64,000 bases of DNA from Salinivibrio sp. ES.052 (lineage in GTDB: Bacteria > Pseudomonadota > Gammaproteobacteria > Enterobacterales > Vibrionaceae): contig NZ_FSRI01000003.1 of assembly GCF_900141775.1 (NCBI RefSeq), positions 614,121-678,120 of the forward strand, given 5' to 3'. This document shows, piece after piece, positions 46,501 to 53,569 of the stretch (position 1 is its first letter; every line of letters starts with the position of its first letter). The notes below the pieces were generated by a model, which saw only the letters and a program-made list of their open reading frames with translations, did no database searches and was not told where the DNA came from. Made by a program: the position numbers and the translations under genes.

Positions 46501-49500
46501 AGACACTACGTTTAAAGGAATTACTCCTTATATTCCGTTTAAAGGCCAGTTAGATGGCAACCTATGTGAAAAAGTGAAACTTCCCGCCGTATGGGCTTTC
46601 GAAGGAAGTGATGACTTCTTACTTTCACTTATCTTAACGCGCAAAGATATTGCGAATTCACCGGAAGTAAGATCACTTAGAGAGCAGAATTTGTGGACGG
46701 ATATTAATGATCGAACGGTAGAGGGTGGTTTTTACTATGCTTCAGCAGAACACTCTGCACAACAATCCGCTGAGCGACTTAAAATCTATGAGGATGAGTT
46801 TAAAGTTGGTAGGAAAAATGTCCTCAACTGCTCTACAACAATGGAAATGGGCGTTGATATTGGTGGTATTACTGCGGTAGTGATGAATAATGTACCACCA
46901 CACCCAGCGAACTATCTTCAGCGAGCAGGCCGAGCTGGTCGATCTAAAGAATCTAGAGCGATAAGTTACACACTATGTAAAAGTAATCCCCATGATATGT
47001 TGGTTTTTAATAACCCGAAATGGCCATTTACTACTGTTATATCAGCCCCTCATGTTGAATTTTCGTCTGAGAAATTGGTGCAAAGACATGTAAATTCATT
47101 TTTGATGGGACGCTTTTTAATCGAAGAAGTTGGTTTAACAAGTAAAGAGAAATTTAACTTAGATCTCGAGTGGTTTAACTCAAAGGTTATTGACGAAAAA
47201 TCTATCGCGGAACGTTATATCAATTGGGTAAAAACGTGTGATAAGAGGTTTCAATCAGCCTTAGCTACTTTAGTTAAAGGAACAGCGTTGAGACATGTCC
47301 CTTTAACACAAATCTGTAAGCACTCGGCAAAGAAAATCGAGGAAATCACCACTCGGTGGGTAAATGAATATCAATACATAGAAAATGAATTGGTTGGCGT
47401 TGATCCTGATGGCCCTTATGCTTATAAGCTTAATTGTGAGAAGTCTCGTTTATGTCGAGAGTACTTACTACGGGATTTAGCAACAAGAGCGTTCCTTCCA
47501 GGATATGGATTCCCTACTGATGTCGTAAACTTGGATACCGATAATATCGTTGATTTTAGAAGGCGGCTTCAATTTAGGAACGTTAGCAAACTCGATCGAG
47601 AGGATAATGTTTCTATCAATCGAGGATTGCCAAGTCGAAACCTAGCTGTAGCAATTCGAGAGTATGCTCCCGGTTCAGAAATAGTACTCGATGGCAGAGT
47701 ACATAGAGCGGCAGGTATCTCGCTGAATTGGCAGAAAATTCACGTTGATGGTGCGAAAGATTCTCAGAAATTTGACTTAGCTTGGCGTTGCCCAAGTTGT
47801 GGTCAGACAGGATATAAAACAGATCTGGCAACACAATCTGATTCGAGTAACTTGATGTGCACTAATATAGCTTGTGGCCAAGCTATTCCAAAAAATGATG
47901 AAAAAGATCCAAGCAAAAAAGATTATCGAAAAAAGGTGATTCAACCTACAGGCTTTGTTACCGATTATTATCGAGAACCAACCAATAATATTTCTAATAA
48001 TAATTATGTTCCCGTTCAACCTTCTTGGGTTATTGCATCAGGTACAGCAACGCCATTACCAATACCTGCACTTGGTTATATGGTGTCGGATGCCAATGGC
48101 AAGGTCTTCCATCATAGTTCTGGATTGTCGGGTAAAGGGTATGCGTTATGCATGGCTTGTGGCCGCGCAGAGTCAATGACAGCGAAAGGTGAGTTGCCAA
48201 AAGCACTTAACTTGGAAAAAGCGCATAAACCACCGCGTCCTAGTAAATTCGATAAAGATGAAGTAGGTCGACACGCTGATTGTGACGGGTCTGCCAAGAT
48301 AATATCTTCGATTCATTTAGGTATTAACTCCCGAACCGATGTATTTGAACTGGTGATTAAGAACCCTAAAACAGGTGAATACATACCTGATAATGAGCAG
48401 GGTCGAAAAATAGCGACCACATTAGCTGTGGCACTACGAAAGTGCTTAGTAGAGCAGCTCGGTGTCTCTACAAACGAAATCCAATATAGCGTTAGGCCAA
48501 CAGTTATTGGTGATAATCAACACGCATTAGTGCTTCAGTTGTTCGACAGCGTGGGCGGTGGTGCCGGATTTTCGACATCCGCGCCATTTCATATTTCCGA
48601 GATATTGAATGGATTAGTTGGAAAACTTGATTGTAGGAAGCAATGTGACGCGTTTTGTCCTGAATGCCTTTTAGAGTCGGATTCGAAACACGATACCGAT
48701 AAACTCGATCGCATGTTAGCGATAGAATGGTTAGGGGATAATTTTAAACATTACGTATCACTCTCGACTAAGCACCAAAACCTTATCAAGGATGGAAAAT
48801 ACTGCCCTCAAACTATCGAGGCGCAGTTGACCGATTTACTCAATGAAAAGGTATCGGAATGTTTATTTGTTCTTTCTTCTGAAGTCGAAGGGTGGGATAC
48901 CTCTCTTGTCTTGATGAAATCGAAATTGCATGAACTATTAGCGAAGAATATCGCTGTTTCAATAGTCGTCCCTAAGGTTGAATTTAATGAAGAAATTCTG
49001 ACTTTCTTAAGAGAAATACAAAAAATCGGGGTTCAGCTTAGGTATGGAAAAGAGTGTGGGGCGATTGTTTTCCAAGCCTTAACAAGTAGTGGTTGGTCAA
49101 CGTTAGCCAATCTTGACGTTAAAGCAACTACCCCTGGGGAGCATTGGCTTACAGCAGAAGACATTTCTATTACTTCTTATAGTGAACCAGAAATAGTAAC
49201 AACGCCTTTTGAATTAGACTCCATAGAGCCAACTCACTTGTTGGGAGCTGTTCATATTGATATCGCAACTGAATTAAACGGACCTCTTTCAAAATTCGGT
49301 CGATCTTTTGTAAACTTACTAAAAAGTAAAGATGAGCGGTTAGCAAAGCTGCTTAGAGAAGAAGATCTTAACTTAATTTCGTATTCAGATAGGTATTTAC
49401 AAAGTCCAGTTTCTTTATTGTTATTAGCGGAAGTGCTCAAGGATCTAGGAGCAAAATCGGATTGCCAAATAAAAGTCAAAAGCTGTTTTGATGAACAAAA

Positions 49501-49858
49501 CCGAAACCCATTTGCCGTTAATCATGATTGGAAAAATCGCGATGATTACGACGCAATACTAAATGCTTGGTTGACTCATATGGCGGGGAAAGATGTAGAT
49601 ACAAACATAATAGAGAACAAACGCGAAGTGCCTCACCGAAGAGCAATAAATCTACAGTTTTCCACTGGCGATATAGTTGAAGTTACTCTAGACCAAGGTT
49701 TTGGGTATTGGAGATTAGATCTTACTGGTGGGATGCATCGATTTGATTTCATGAGAGATACTCACGATCAGATAAAAAGACTAATTGAGGTTTATAAATT
49801 AGCTAAGGTGGCCAATAGTGCTAATTGGTCTACTTGGATTGCAGTTAATTTATTGTAA
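43508..49858 (+). CDS. druE: DruE-like giant DEAH-box helicase with DUF1998
   Basis: 2116 residues. Helicase lobe 1: Walker A TSGTGSGKTECFMVP (about 134), TNGTMLEYMLV, DEAH (LDEAHTYIGSQAAEL, about 271) and TSATI (about 307). Lobe 2: NCSTTMEMGVDIGGI and QRAGRAGRS (about 1140). Cys pairs occur at CIAPNCPNK, CHCG, CNDC, CCECG and CPSCGQTG, probably zinc ribbons. DUF1998 near 1680-1730 has DSVGGGAGFS and CRKQCDAFCPEC. The last 300 residues may be a degenerate phospholipase-D-like domain (uncertain). DruE is the shared helicase of all Druantia types and blocks phage; size and order fit type III. DISARM-like helicases are the main alternative, but none of their companion genes is here. Confidence 0.82.
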   Translation: MKQYFATLKQQANSRAKESTLSILGIKNPALRNHLSERMETDEKFVHGPVFEQMFAWEADEITIEDLSTSAHNNLLSPELLNALDVSPHKEGCKKDSSCKCKYVLNREIKPYKHQLEAWRGLLDPRPQSQIITSGTGSGKTECFMVPILEDLYRETQQTSSSLTGVRALFLYPLNALINSQKERLNAWTMHFNGDIRFCLYNGNTPNDLKAQDRQRQRKQPQEVLSRKLMRENPAPILVTNGTMLEYMLVRQADAPIIQKSQGKLRWIVLDEAHTYIGSQAAELALQLRRVMQAFDVKPEDIRFIATSATIAGAEAETQLKEYLARLANVGVEQVAVIGGRRVVPGLPQVTPADLTISEIEAIEPEGEQPKDKKRSQNSEVSERRYSALASSALAVKIRELLAGDNSGPVHYAELLDKLKPYDLNEAELFRWLDICTGTKHSHSSEAFLKLRAHYFQRTLHGLWCCIAPNCPNKQQSKLNGAWPFGFVYSEHRQKCHCGAVVLELAFCNDCNEPHLLATDHNGHLQQWTGKINDEFSLLDEEEKEVDEERLDQFSKNRTASDTQVVIGAKQSDEYKYQLKGFDTAGREESLENSSIHLAELMSESQQCCECGYSGRGQYSKALRRGLLGAPFYTAIAVPTVSEYCPDIEVDKESKIGPNSVPGRGRRLITFTDSRQGTAKMSIRMQQEAERSRLRGLVFKELRRHVEEKVVIDEALLDSVKDYLSMPIEKLRVMLPSIEKSMPEDAKALKEYIDIASSSVAIPLPQTITWPDLAAVIKQDNDLKESMLKENKRLSPEIFDDSTGPLRLTQMLLTREFARRPKNRNNLETQGLVKIVYPALDKIEAVPELWGNYGLTVKDWRDYLKVCLDFFVRENSYITIDREWIRWIGMHFSPKTLLGPDASDVDENRAKSWPLVRKGSKRQQRIITLLTVATGIDITSKAGEDTVNGWLVSAWNALTGSKILQDSTADKQYSLNLTNVSFSLMNSAYICPITNKLLDTTFKGITPYIPFKGQLDGNLCEKVKLPAVWAFEGSDDFLLSLILTRKDIANSPEVRSLREQNLWTDINDRTVEGGFYYASAEHSAQQSAERLKIYEDEFKVGRKNVLNCSTTMEMGVDIGGITAVVMNNVPPHPANYLQRAGRAGRSKESRAISYTLCKSNPHDMLVFNNPKWPFTTVISAPHVEFSSEKLVQRHVNSFLMGRFLIEEVGLTSKEKFNLDLEWFNSKVIDEKSIAERYINWVKTCDKRFQSALATLVKGTALRHVPLTQICKHSAKKIEEITTRWVNEYQYIENELVGVDPDGPYAYKLNCEKSRLCREYLLRDLATRAFLPGYGFPTDVVNLDTDNIVDFRRRLQFRNVSKLDREDNVSINRGLPSRNLAVAIREYAPGSEIVLDGRVHRAAGISLNWQKIHVDGAKDSQKFDLAWRCPSCGQTGYKTDLATQSDSSNLMCTNIACGQAIPKNDEKDPSKKDYRKKVIQPTGFVTDYYREPTNNISNNNYVPVQPSWVIASGTATPLPIPALGYMVSDANGKVFHHSSGLSGKGYALCMACGRAESMTAKGELPKALNLEKAHKPPRPSKFDKDEVGRHADCDGSAKIISSIHLGINSRTDVFELVIKNPKTGEYIPDNEQGRKIATTLAVALRKCLVEQLGVSTNEIQYSVRPTVIGDNQHALVLQLFDSVGGGAGFSTSAPFHISEILNGLVGKLDCRKQCDAFCPECLLESDSKHDTDKLDRMLAIEWLGDNFKHYVSLSTKHQNLIKDGKYCPQTIEAQLTDLLNEKVSECLFVLSSEVEGWDTSLVLMKSKLHELLAKNIAVSIVVPKVEFNEEILTFLREIQKIGVQLRYGKECGAIVFQALTSSGWSTLANLDVKATTPGEHWLTAEDISITSYSEPEIVTTPFELDSIEPTHLLGAVHIDIATELNGPLSKFGRSFVNLLKSKDERLAKLLREEDLNLISYSDRYLQSPVSLLLLAEVLKDLGAKSDCQIKVKSCFDEQNRNPFAVNHDWKNRDDYDAILNAWLTHMAGKDVDTNIIENKREVPHRRAINLQFSTGDIVEVTLDQGFGYWRLDLTGGMHRFDFMRDTHDQIKRLIEVYKLAKVANSANWSTWIAVNLL

Positions 49859-50003
49859 TAATTTAAATGATTCAAAGAGATAATGACGAAGGCTGTCACT
49901 CAGTTGGCAGCTATACTCATTAACTGAAGATGAAGATTTAAGGATCTGGATATTATCATTTGTAGGAGATATCAATAAGCTAGTCATCTTTGGCGAAGTT
50001 TTT

Positions 50004-50019
50004 GGTAATTTTTATTACC
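50004..50019. promoter_or_regulatory. Inverted repeat GGTAAT-N4-ATTACC, candidate enhancer site 2
   Basis: Perfect 6-4-6 inverted repeat. Its core GTAAT-N4-ATTAC equals the repeat at 40035-40048. The centre is 81 bases upstream of the -24 GG of the following sigma54-like element. The rest of 49859-50091 shows no gene. Confidence 0.55.
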
Positions 50020-50091
50020 ACTAGTGAAAATAATTACATATCGCACAGCTTAACATTCACTTAAAAGGCTTAAAAACAACCATTTAATATT

Positions 50092-50107
50092 TGGCATGCT
50101 AGTTGAT
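50092..50107 (+). promoter_or_regulatory. Sigma54-like promoter 3, for the MBL-membrane pair
   Basis: TGGCATG (50092-50098, identical to promoter 1), CTAG, TTGAT (50103-50107). GG-N10-GA: the -12 element has A where C is expected, so it is weaker or altered. The predicted start near 50118 leaves a 27-base leader to the ATG. Confidence 0.5.
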
Positions 50108-50144
50108 TAGTAACTCTTAACTTTTATAGAAAGAGGAAAAAGTG

Positions 50145-51236
50145 ATGGGTTACGAAATTGATTTTTTAGGTGTTGGGGAAGAGTCGAAGAGTGGTGACGC
50201 GATTGTACTTCGCTACGGGAATCTATACGGGCACCGTGACGAACAAACGGTAGTAGTGATTGACGGTGGCTTTCAAAGCACAGGTTCAAAGATTATTGAT
50301 CACATCACAACTTGTTTCGGGACGTCCAAAGTGGATTTGGTTATTAATACTCATGCTGACCAAGACCACATCAACGGGTTAGAAGCCGTACTCAATGAAC
50401 TCGAAGTAAAAGAACTTTGGATTCATCAGCCGTGGCTGCATAACCAAGGGCTTGCTAGCAAATTCATAGACGGGCGCGTAACGGACAAAAGCTTAGGGGA
50501 GCGCCTTAAGAAAAATCTCGAAAAAGCTTGGTCATTGGTTGAGCTGGCTGAGTCGAAAGGGATTAGCGTGCGTGAACCTTTTACGGGCGTAACGGATACA
50601 GGCGGCGGGATTAAGGTGCTCGGTCCTTCCGTCGAATACTACGAATCTCTCATTCCTAATTTCGATGGTATGCCAGAGAAAGCGAGTGCAACAAGTGCAT
50701 TAGAAAGTTTTTTTGACAAAGCAGCGGCATCTATTCGTCGTTTCTTCGCTACTTGGGGCGAAGATCAGATTGATGATGAAGGGATCACATCAGCGAAGAA
50801 CAACTCCAGTGTGATCACCCAATTGATAGTCGAGGGAAGACGCTCGGTTTTTACAGGTGATGCGGGCATCCAGGCGCTGGAACACGCGGCAGATATAATC
50901 GAGCAGTGTACCAGTGGAGCAGACCTTCGATTTATGCAGATCCCGCATCATGGGAGTAAACGTAATATCGGAACGACAGTGCTAAATCGTTTGGTTGGTG
51001 AGCCGGTTAGCCAAGGCTCTTCTCGAAATATCACGGCAATCGCCTCCACAGCTAAATACAGCGAGCCTAAGCACCCACGAAAAGCCGTGATGAATGCTTT
51101 CACACACCGAGGAGTCAAAGCTCTAGCGACGAGAGGTACCGCTATTTGCCACAATTTCAATGCGCCTAGCCGAGATGGGTGGAGTAGTATGGATCCTGAG
51201 CCATATCACTTCGACTATGAAGAAGAGGTCGCATAA
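50145..51236 (+). CDS. Metallo-beta-lactamase-fold hydrolase (ComEC-like branch)
   Basis: 363 residues; the ATG at 50145 follows AGAGG. Metal motif THADQDHINGL (HxDxDH), then SVFTGDAG and IPHHGSKRN supply further Asp and His ligands. This is the branch of MBL proteins related to the ComEC hydrolase domain, with nuclease or phosphodiesterase-like activity. It shares one base (TAATG) with the next gene, so the two are coupled. It is not a usual Druantia component; its own enhancer repeat and sigma54-like element suggest a second effector module under the same CARF regulator. A cyclic-nucleotide hydrolase is one possibility; nothing here proves it. Confidence 0.82.
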   Translation: MGYEIDFLGVGEESKSGDAIVLRYGNLYGHRDEQTVVVIDGGFQSTGSKIIDHITTCFGTSKVDLVINTHADQDHINGLEAVLNELEVKELWIHQPWLHNQGLASKFIDGRVTDKSLGERLKKNLEKAWSLVELAESKGISVREPFTGVTDTGGGIKVLGPSVEYYESLIPNFDGMPEKASATSALESFFDKAAASIRRFFATWGEDQIDDEGITSAKNNSSVITQLIVEGRRSVFTGDAGIQALEHAADIIEQCTSGADLRFMQIPHHGSKRNIGTTVLNRLVGEPVSQGSSRNITAIASTAKYSEPKHPRKAVMNAFTHRGVKALATRGTAICHNFNAPSRDGWSSMDPEPYHFDYEEEVA

Positions 51237-51865
51237 TGGCAGGAATCTCTATAAAAGCTAATAACATTGTCCCGCTTTCAGTACTGATGGTTCTTCAATT
51301 CGCCGTAATATCACTGGTTAATCAAAATGTTTTTGATATCAGCTATGTCGATATACTAAGAGACACGAGTGGTTCGATGTTAGCAATAGGTGCGGTTTCG
51401 GGGTGGCTTAGCCACCTCATACCTGCTGACCTGAAAAGTGTCTTAGTATTTTGGCGATGGCACGATGTATTACCAGGGCATCGTTTTATACCGTTGGCAG
51501 AGAAAGACCAGCGTATTGATACCGAGTCCCTGAAAGCCCACGTGGCCGAGTTTGATTCTTTAAAGCAAAATAGTAGTGAGCAGAACAGTTATTGGTACAA
51601 GACATTTTATCGTCCATCCAATAAGCAGGATGAAGTGATTTCAACTCACAGAGCTTATTTGCTGTATCGGGATGCAGCGGCAGTGTCTTTTGTCACTGCT
51701 TTTGCCTTGCTCGTCGCGAAGCAATACTTCGGTGAGTTTCTTACAGAAGTAAGCTATCAATCTTTGTGGGTATTTGCTTTGACAATCACAGGTTTTTCTA
51801 TCGCCGCGAGAAATGCGGGGAATAGGCTGGTCACGACAGCAATTGCCGTGACTTTGACGAGCTGA
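51236..51865 (+). CDS. Small multi-pass membrane protein coupled to the MBL hydrolase
   Basis: 209 residues with three to four hydrophobic segments: VPLSVLMVLQFAVISLVNQ (about 12-30), SMLAIGAVSGWLSHLI (about 46-60), AAAVSFVTAFALLVAKQYF (about 145-163) and LWVFALTITGFSIAARN (about 178-195). A soluble part of about 75 residues lies between the second and third. A membrane partner of a hydrolase is common in abortive-infection systems, where it disrupts the membrane after a signal; here that is inference. I do not recognise the family. 51866-52112 downstream has no supported gene. Confidence 0.7.
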   Translation: MAGISIKANNIVPLSVLMVLQFAVISLVNQNVFDISYVDILRDTSGSMLAIGAVSGWLSHLIPADLKSVLVFWRWHDVLPGHRFIPLAEKDQRIDTESLKAHVAEFDSLKQNSSEQNSYWYKTFYRPSNKQDEVISTHRAYLLYRDAAAVSFVTAFALLVAKQYFGEFLTEVSYQSLWVFALTITGFSIAARNAGNRLVTTAIAVTLTS

Positions 51866-52112
51866 CGCTTCAATGCGGTAAAAGTATAAGATAACGCAGA
51901 TCTGTTTGGCTTATCACCGCGCGCTTGAAGCAGCTTAGGTCAAGCGGGACACTTGAGCTGAGTTGATTAAAGAAAGTGGTGATTAGCTATTTTATGGTAA
52001 ATGGATACTTATGTTGAATCGTCGCGTCAGAATACTCAAGAGGGAGAAAAATGGAGGTGAGGAGTCAAGGCGCTTGTCTTATCAATGCCAATATTCACCT
52101 GTTAAATACTTT

Positions 52113-52140
52113 ATTTAACATAACATACATAATGCGCACT
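52113..52140 (-). other. Chromosomal dif site (XerC/XerD), left end of the satellite array
   Basis: On the minus strand: XerC arm AGTGCGCATTA (52130-52140), centre TGTATG, XerD arm TTATGTTAAAT (52113-52123). This matches the V. cholerae dif1 sequence as I recall it in all 28 positions. XerCD use it to resolve chromosome dimers, and IMEX phages integrate there. It stays intact at the left edge of the array. Confidence 0.93.
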
Positions 52141-52146
52141 TGGATG

Positions 52147-52386
52147 TCAGAGGTTTGATGACAAATCAAATGATGCTACCAAAGACTCCCATTGGCTCTT
52201 GGTCAATTCTTCTGATGGCTCCATCATGTCATCCTTGTAGCGCGCATCAACAACAGTGACAAGATATGATTCATTATCCAGTTCTAAACGTTCTTCAACG
52301 TACAATGAAATGTCACAATCTTCTTGTTGTGATGTCCACGTGGTGCCAACTACGGGCTCACACGATACCTGATTGGTTTGTCTCAT
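52147..52386 (-). CDS. Small acidic protein of the satellite phage (copy 1)
   Basis: 79 residues from ATG 52386, which a GGGAGAA motif precedes (a GTG at 52401 would add five). Acidic (many Asp/Glu; EPSEELTKSQWESLVASFD), soluble, no known family. It overlaps the zinc-ribbon gene and is last in the leftward transcript, ending next to the attachment site. Its position recalls rstC of RS1, an antirepressor, but there is no sequence similarity I can claim. Confidence 0.65.
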   Translation of the reverse strand: MRQTNQVSCEPVVGTTWTSQQEDCDISLYVEERLELDNESYLVTVVDARYKDDMMEPSEELTKSQWESLVASFDLSSNL

Positions 52387-52567
52387 AAATTCTCCCATCA
52401 CTATAAGTCGTTGGATAGACTTTCAAGCCTAAGCAACTTGGGCATTGTTCTTCGTGCAAATATACACGTCCTCGGTACATGTATTCGCAATAATTTATGC
52501 CTACCTTACCGCAAACCGGACATATGTCCGGCCGCGTATATCGATAGGCGCTATGACCATTACACAT
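52358..52567 (-). CDS. Zinc-ribbon protein of the satellite phage (copy 1)
   Basis: 69 residues with two CxxC knuckles: DICPVCGKVG and EQCPSCLGLK, predicting one zinc. No enzymatic motif. Small zinc-ribbon proteins in phages are often DNA-binding or antirepressor factors. The ATG lies inside the end of the two-HTH gene and the end overlaps the acidic gene, so the three are translated from one message. Confidence 0.72.
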   Translation of the reverse strand: MCNGHSAYRYTRPDICPVCGKVGINYCEYMYRGRVYLHEEQCPSCLGLKVYPTTYSDGRIYETNQSGIV

Positions 52568-53216
52568 GATCGTGGCGAAACTTCTTCGCTAGCAGTGTTA
52601 ATGTGAGCGCTTGTGCATCAACCTTAAAATGGCGTGCAACTTGTTCCAGCAATTCATCTAAATGCATGGCCATCATCGGTGCACTTGGTCCAAGCTTGTC
52701 ATAAAAAATGATAACGCAATCTTCCACCGCATCTTTGGAAAGCGGCGAGTCTCTATCAAGCAAAGAAACACGCTTGACCATATCGTAACAAGTTAATGCC
52801 CTGGGCAGTGGCGGATTATATTTATCGACAGGTTTATATTTAACGCCATTTTCTCTCGCTATGTACTGCACTCGGCGGAAAGGTATGTTTAACTTTTTAG
52901 CAAGCGCACTCCCGCCAAAAAGAGGATAATTATCAATGATATAATTAGCTATCTTCTGACATGTACTCCCCATTGAAACCACACCCAGCTTACGCGCCAT
53001 ACTCAAAACTGACTGATGTGTACGCCCTAGCTCTTTAGCAATCTCTTTGCGTGTTTTACCCTGAGCAGCCAAACGGCAAAGCTCAACCTTCTCAGATAAA
53101 GACCAATAATGAGGCGGCTTATCTTCTGAATGGTGAACTTTATTGGGCCTTAATAAGTCTGCAAAGGAATGGCTTATTGACTGAGTTGTTGGTTGTGATA
53201 ACTTCATGTCTTCCAT
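52560..53216 (-). CDS. Two-HTH DNA-binding protein of the satellite phage (copy 1)
   Basis: 218 residues. First helix-turn-helix (SANT/Myb-like) at about 40-77: LSEKVELCRLAAQGKTRKEIAKELGRTHQSVLSMARKLGV. Second at about 84-125: IANYIIDNYPLFGGSALAKKLNIPFRRVQYIARENGV. The C-terminal helical region (residues 140-218) may dimerise. It is not part of RS1 or CTX as I know them, so it is a cargo or a regulator, perhaps of helper-phage genes. A hairpin separates it from the ssb gene. Confidence 0.75.
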   Translation of the reverse strand: MEDMKLSQPTTQSISHSFADLLRPNKVHHSEDKPPHYWSLSEKVELCRLAAQGKTRKEIAKELGRTHQSVLSMARKLGVVSMGSTCQKIANYIIDNYPLFGGSALAKKLNIPFRRVQYIARENGVKYKPVDKYNPPLPRALTCYDMVKRVSLLDRDSPLSKDAVEDCVIIFYDKLGPSAPMMAMHLDELLEQVARHFKVDAQALTLTLLAKKFRHDHV

Positions 53217-53247
53217 AGTGATGCTCTCAATGTAATCATGATGGTAA

Positions 53248-53277
53248 GCGCAGTGGGTATCCCACTACCCGCTGCGC
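53248..53277. promoter_or_regulatory. Stem-loop between ssb and the two-HTH gene (copy 1)
   Basis: GCGCAG(T)GGGTA pairs with TACCC(G)CTGCGC, one mismatch, six-base loop. There is no T run, so it is more likely an attenuator or replication structure. It recurs at 56897-56926 and 60546-60575. Confidence 0.5.
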
Positions 53278-53285
53278 ACTCTTTG

Positions 53286-53561
53286 TTAAGCAACAATCGG
53301 CTCTATAAGCATGCCAAAACGTTTTAACTCCAAACCACCAAACTTATTAACAATAAAGCTAGAGTTGTGAACGGTATAAAGTCCTGCTGCATAATGTGGC
53401 TGCCCTTCTTCAATCTGTAACTTCATCTCTACCGGAAACTTGCCGCCCAAGTGCGCGTAAGCAATCTGCTCTCGTATCTCTCTGACTGGACGATCGTCTT
53501 TAGCTGGAATATTGCGCGTTAGAATGCGTTCATCTTCTTCAAAGATCTCAATTTTTAACAT
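53286..53561 (-). CDS. Gene V-like ssDNA-binding protein (copy 1)
   Basis: 91 residues from ATG 53561 with GAGGAA six bases upstream, eight bases after the rep stop. MLKIEIFEEDERILTR begins the OB-fold; EIREQIAYAHLGGKFPVEMKLQIEEG and YTVHNSSFIVNKFGGLELKRFG match the DUF1293/G5P pattern (compare Pf1 and Vibrio filamentous phage proteins). In filamentous phages this protein coats new single strands and stops double-strand synthesis; it plays the role of RstB. Confidence 0.85.
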   Translation of the reverse strand: MLKIEIFEEDERILTRNIPAKDDRPVREIREQIAYAHLGGKFPVEMKLQIEEGQPHYAAGLYTVHNSSFIVNKFGGLELKRFGMLIEPIVA

Positions 53562-53569
53562 GGTGTTCC

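Noticed and set aside
43508..49858. DISARM assignment for the large helicase
   Set aside because: DISARM needs a methyltransferase and separate drmA, drmB and drmC genes; here one giant protein has helicase and DUF1998 together, with a DruH-sized partner.
52051..52158. A 35-codon frame with a very good ribosome site (AGGGAG) that reads across the dif site into copy 1
   Set aside because: The reading frame depends on the phage junction and has no recognisable product. A chance frame across an AT-rich site is more likely.
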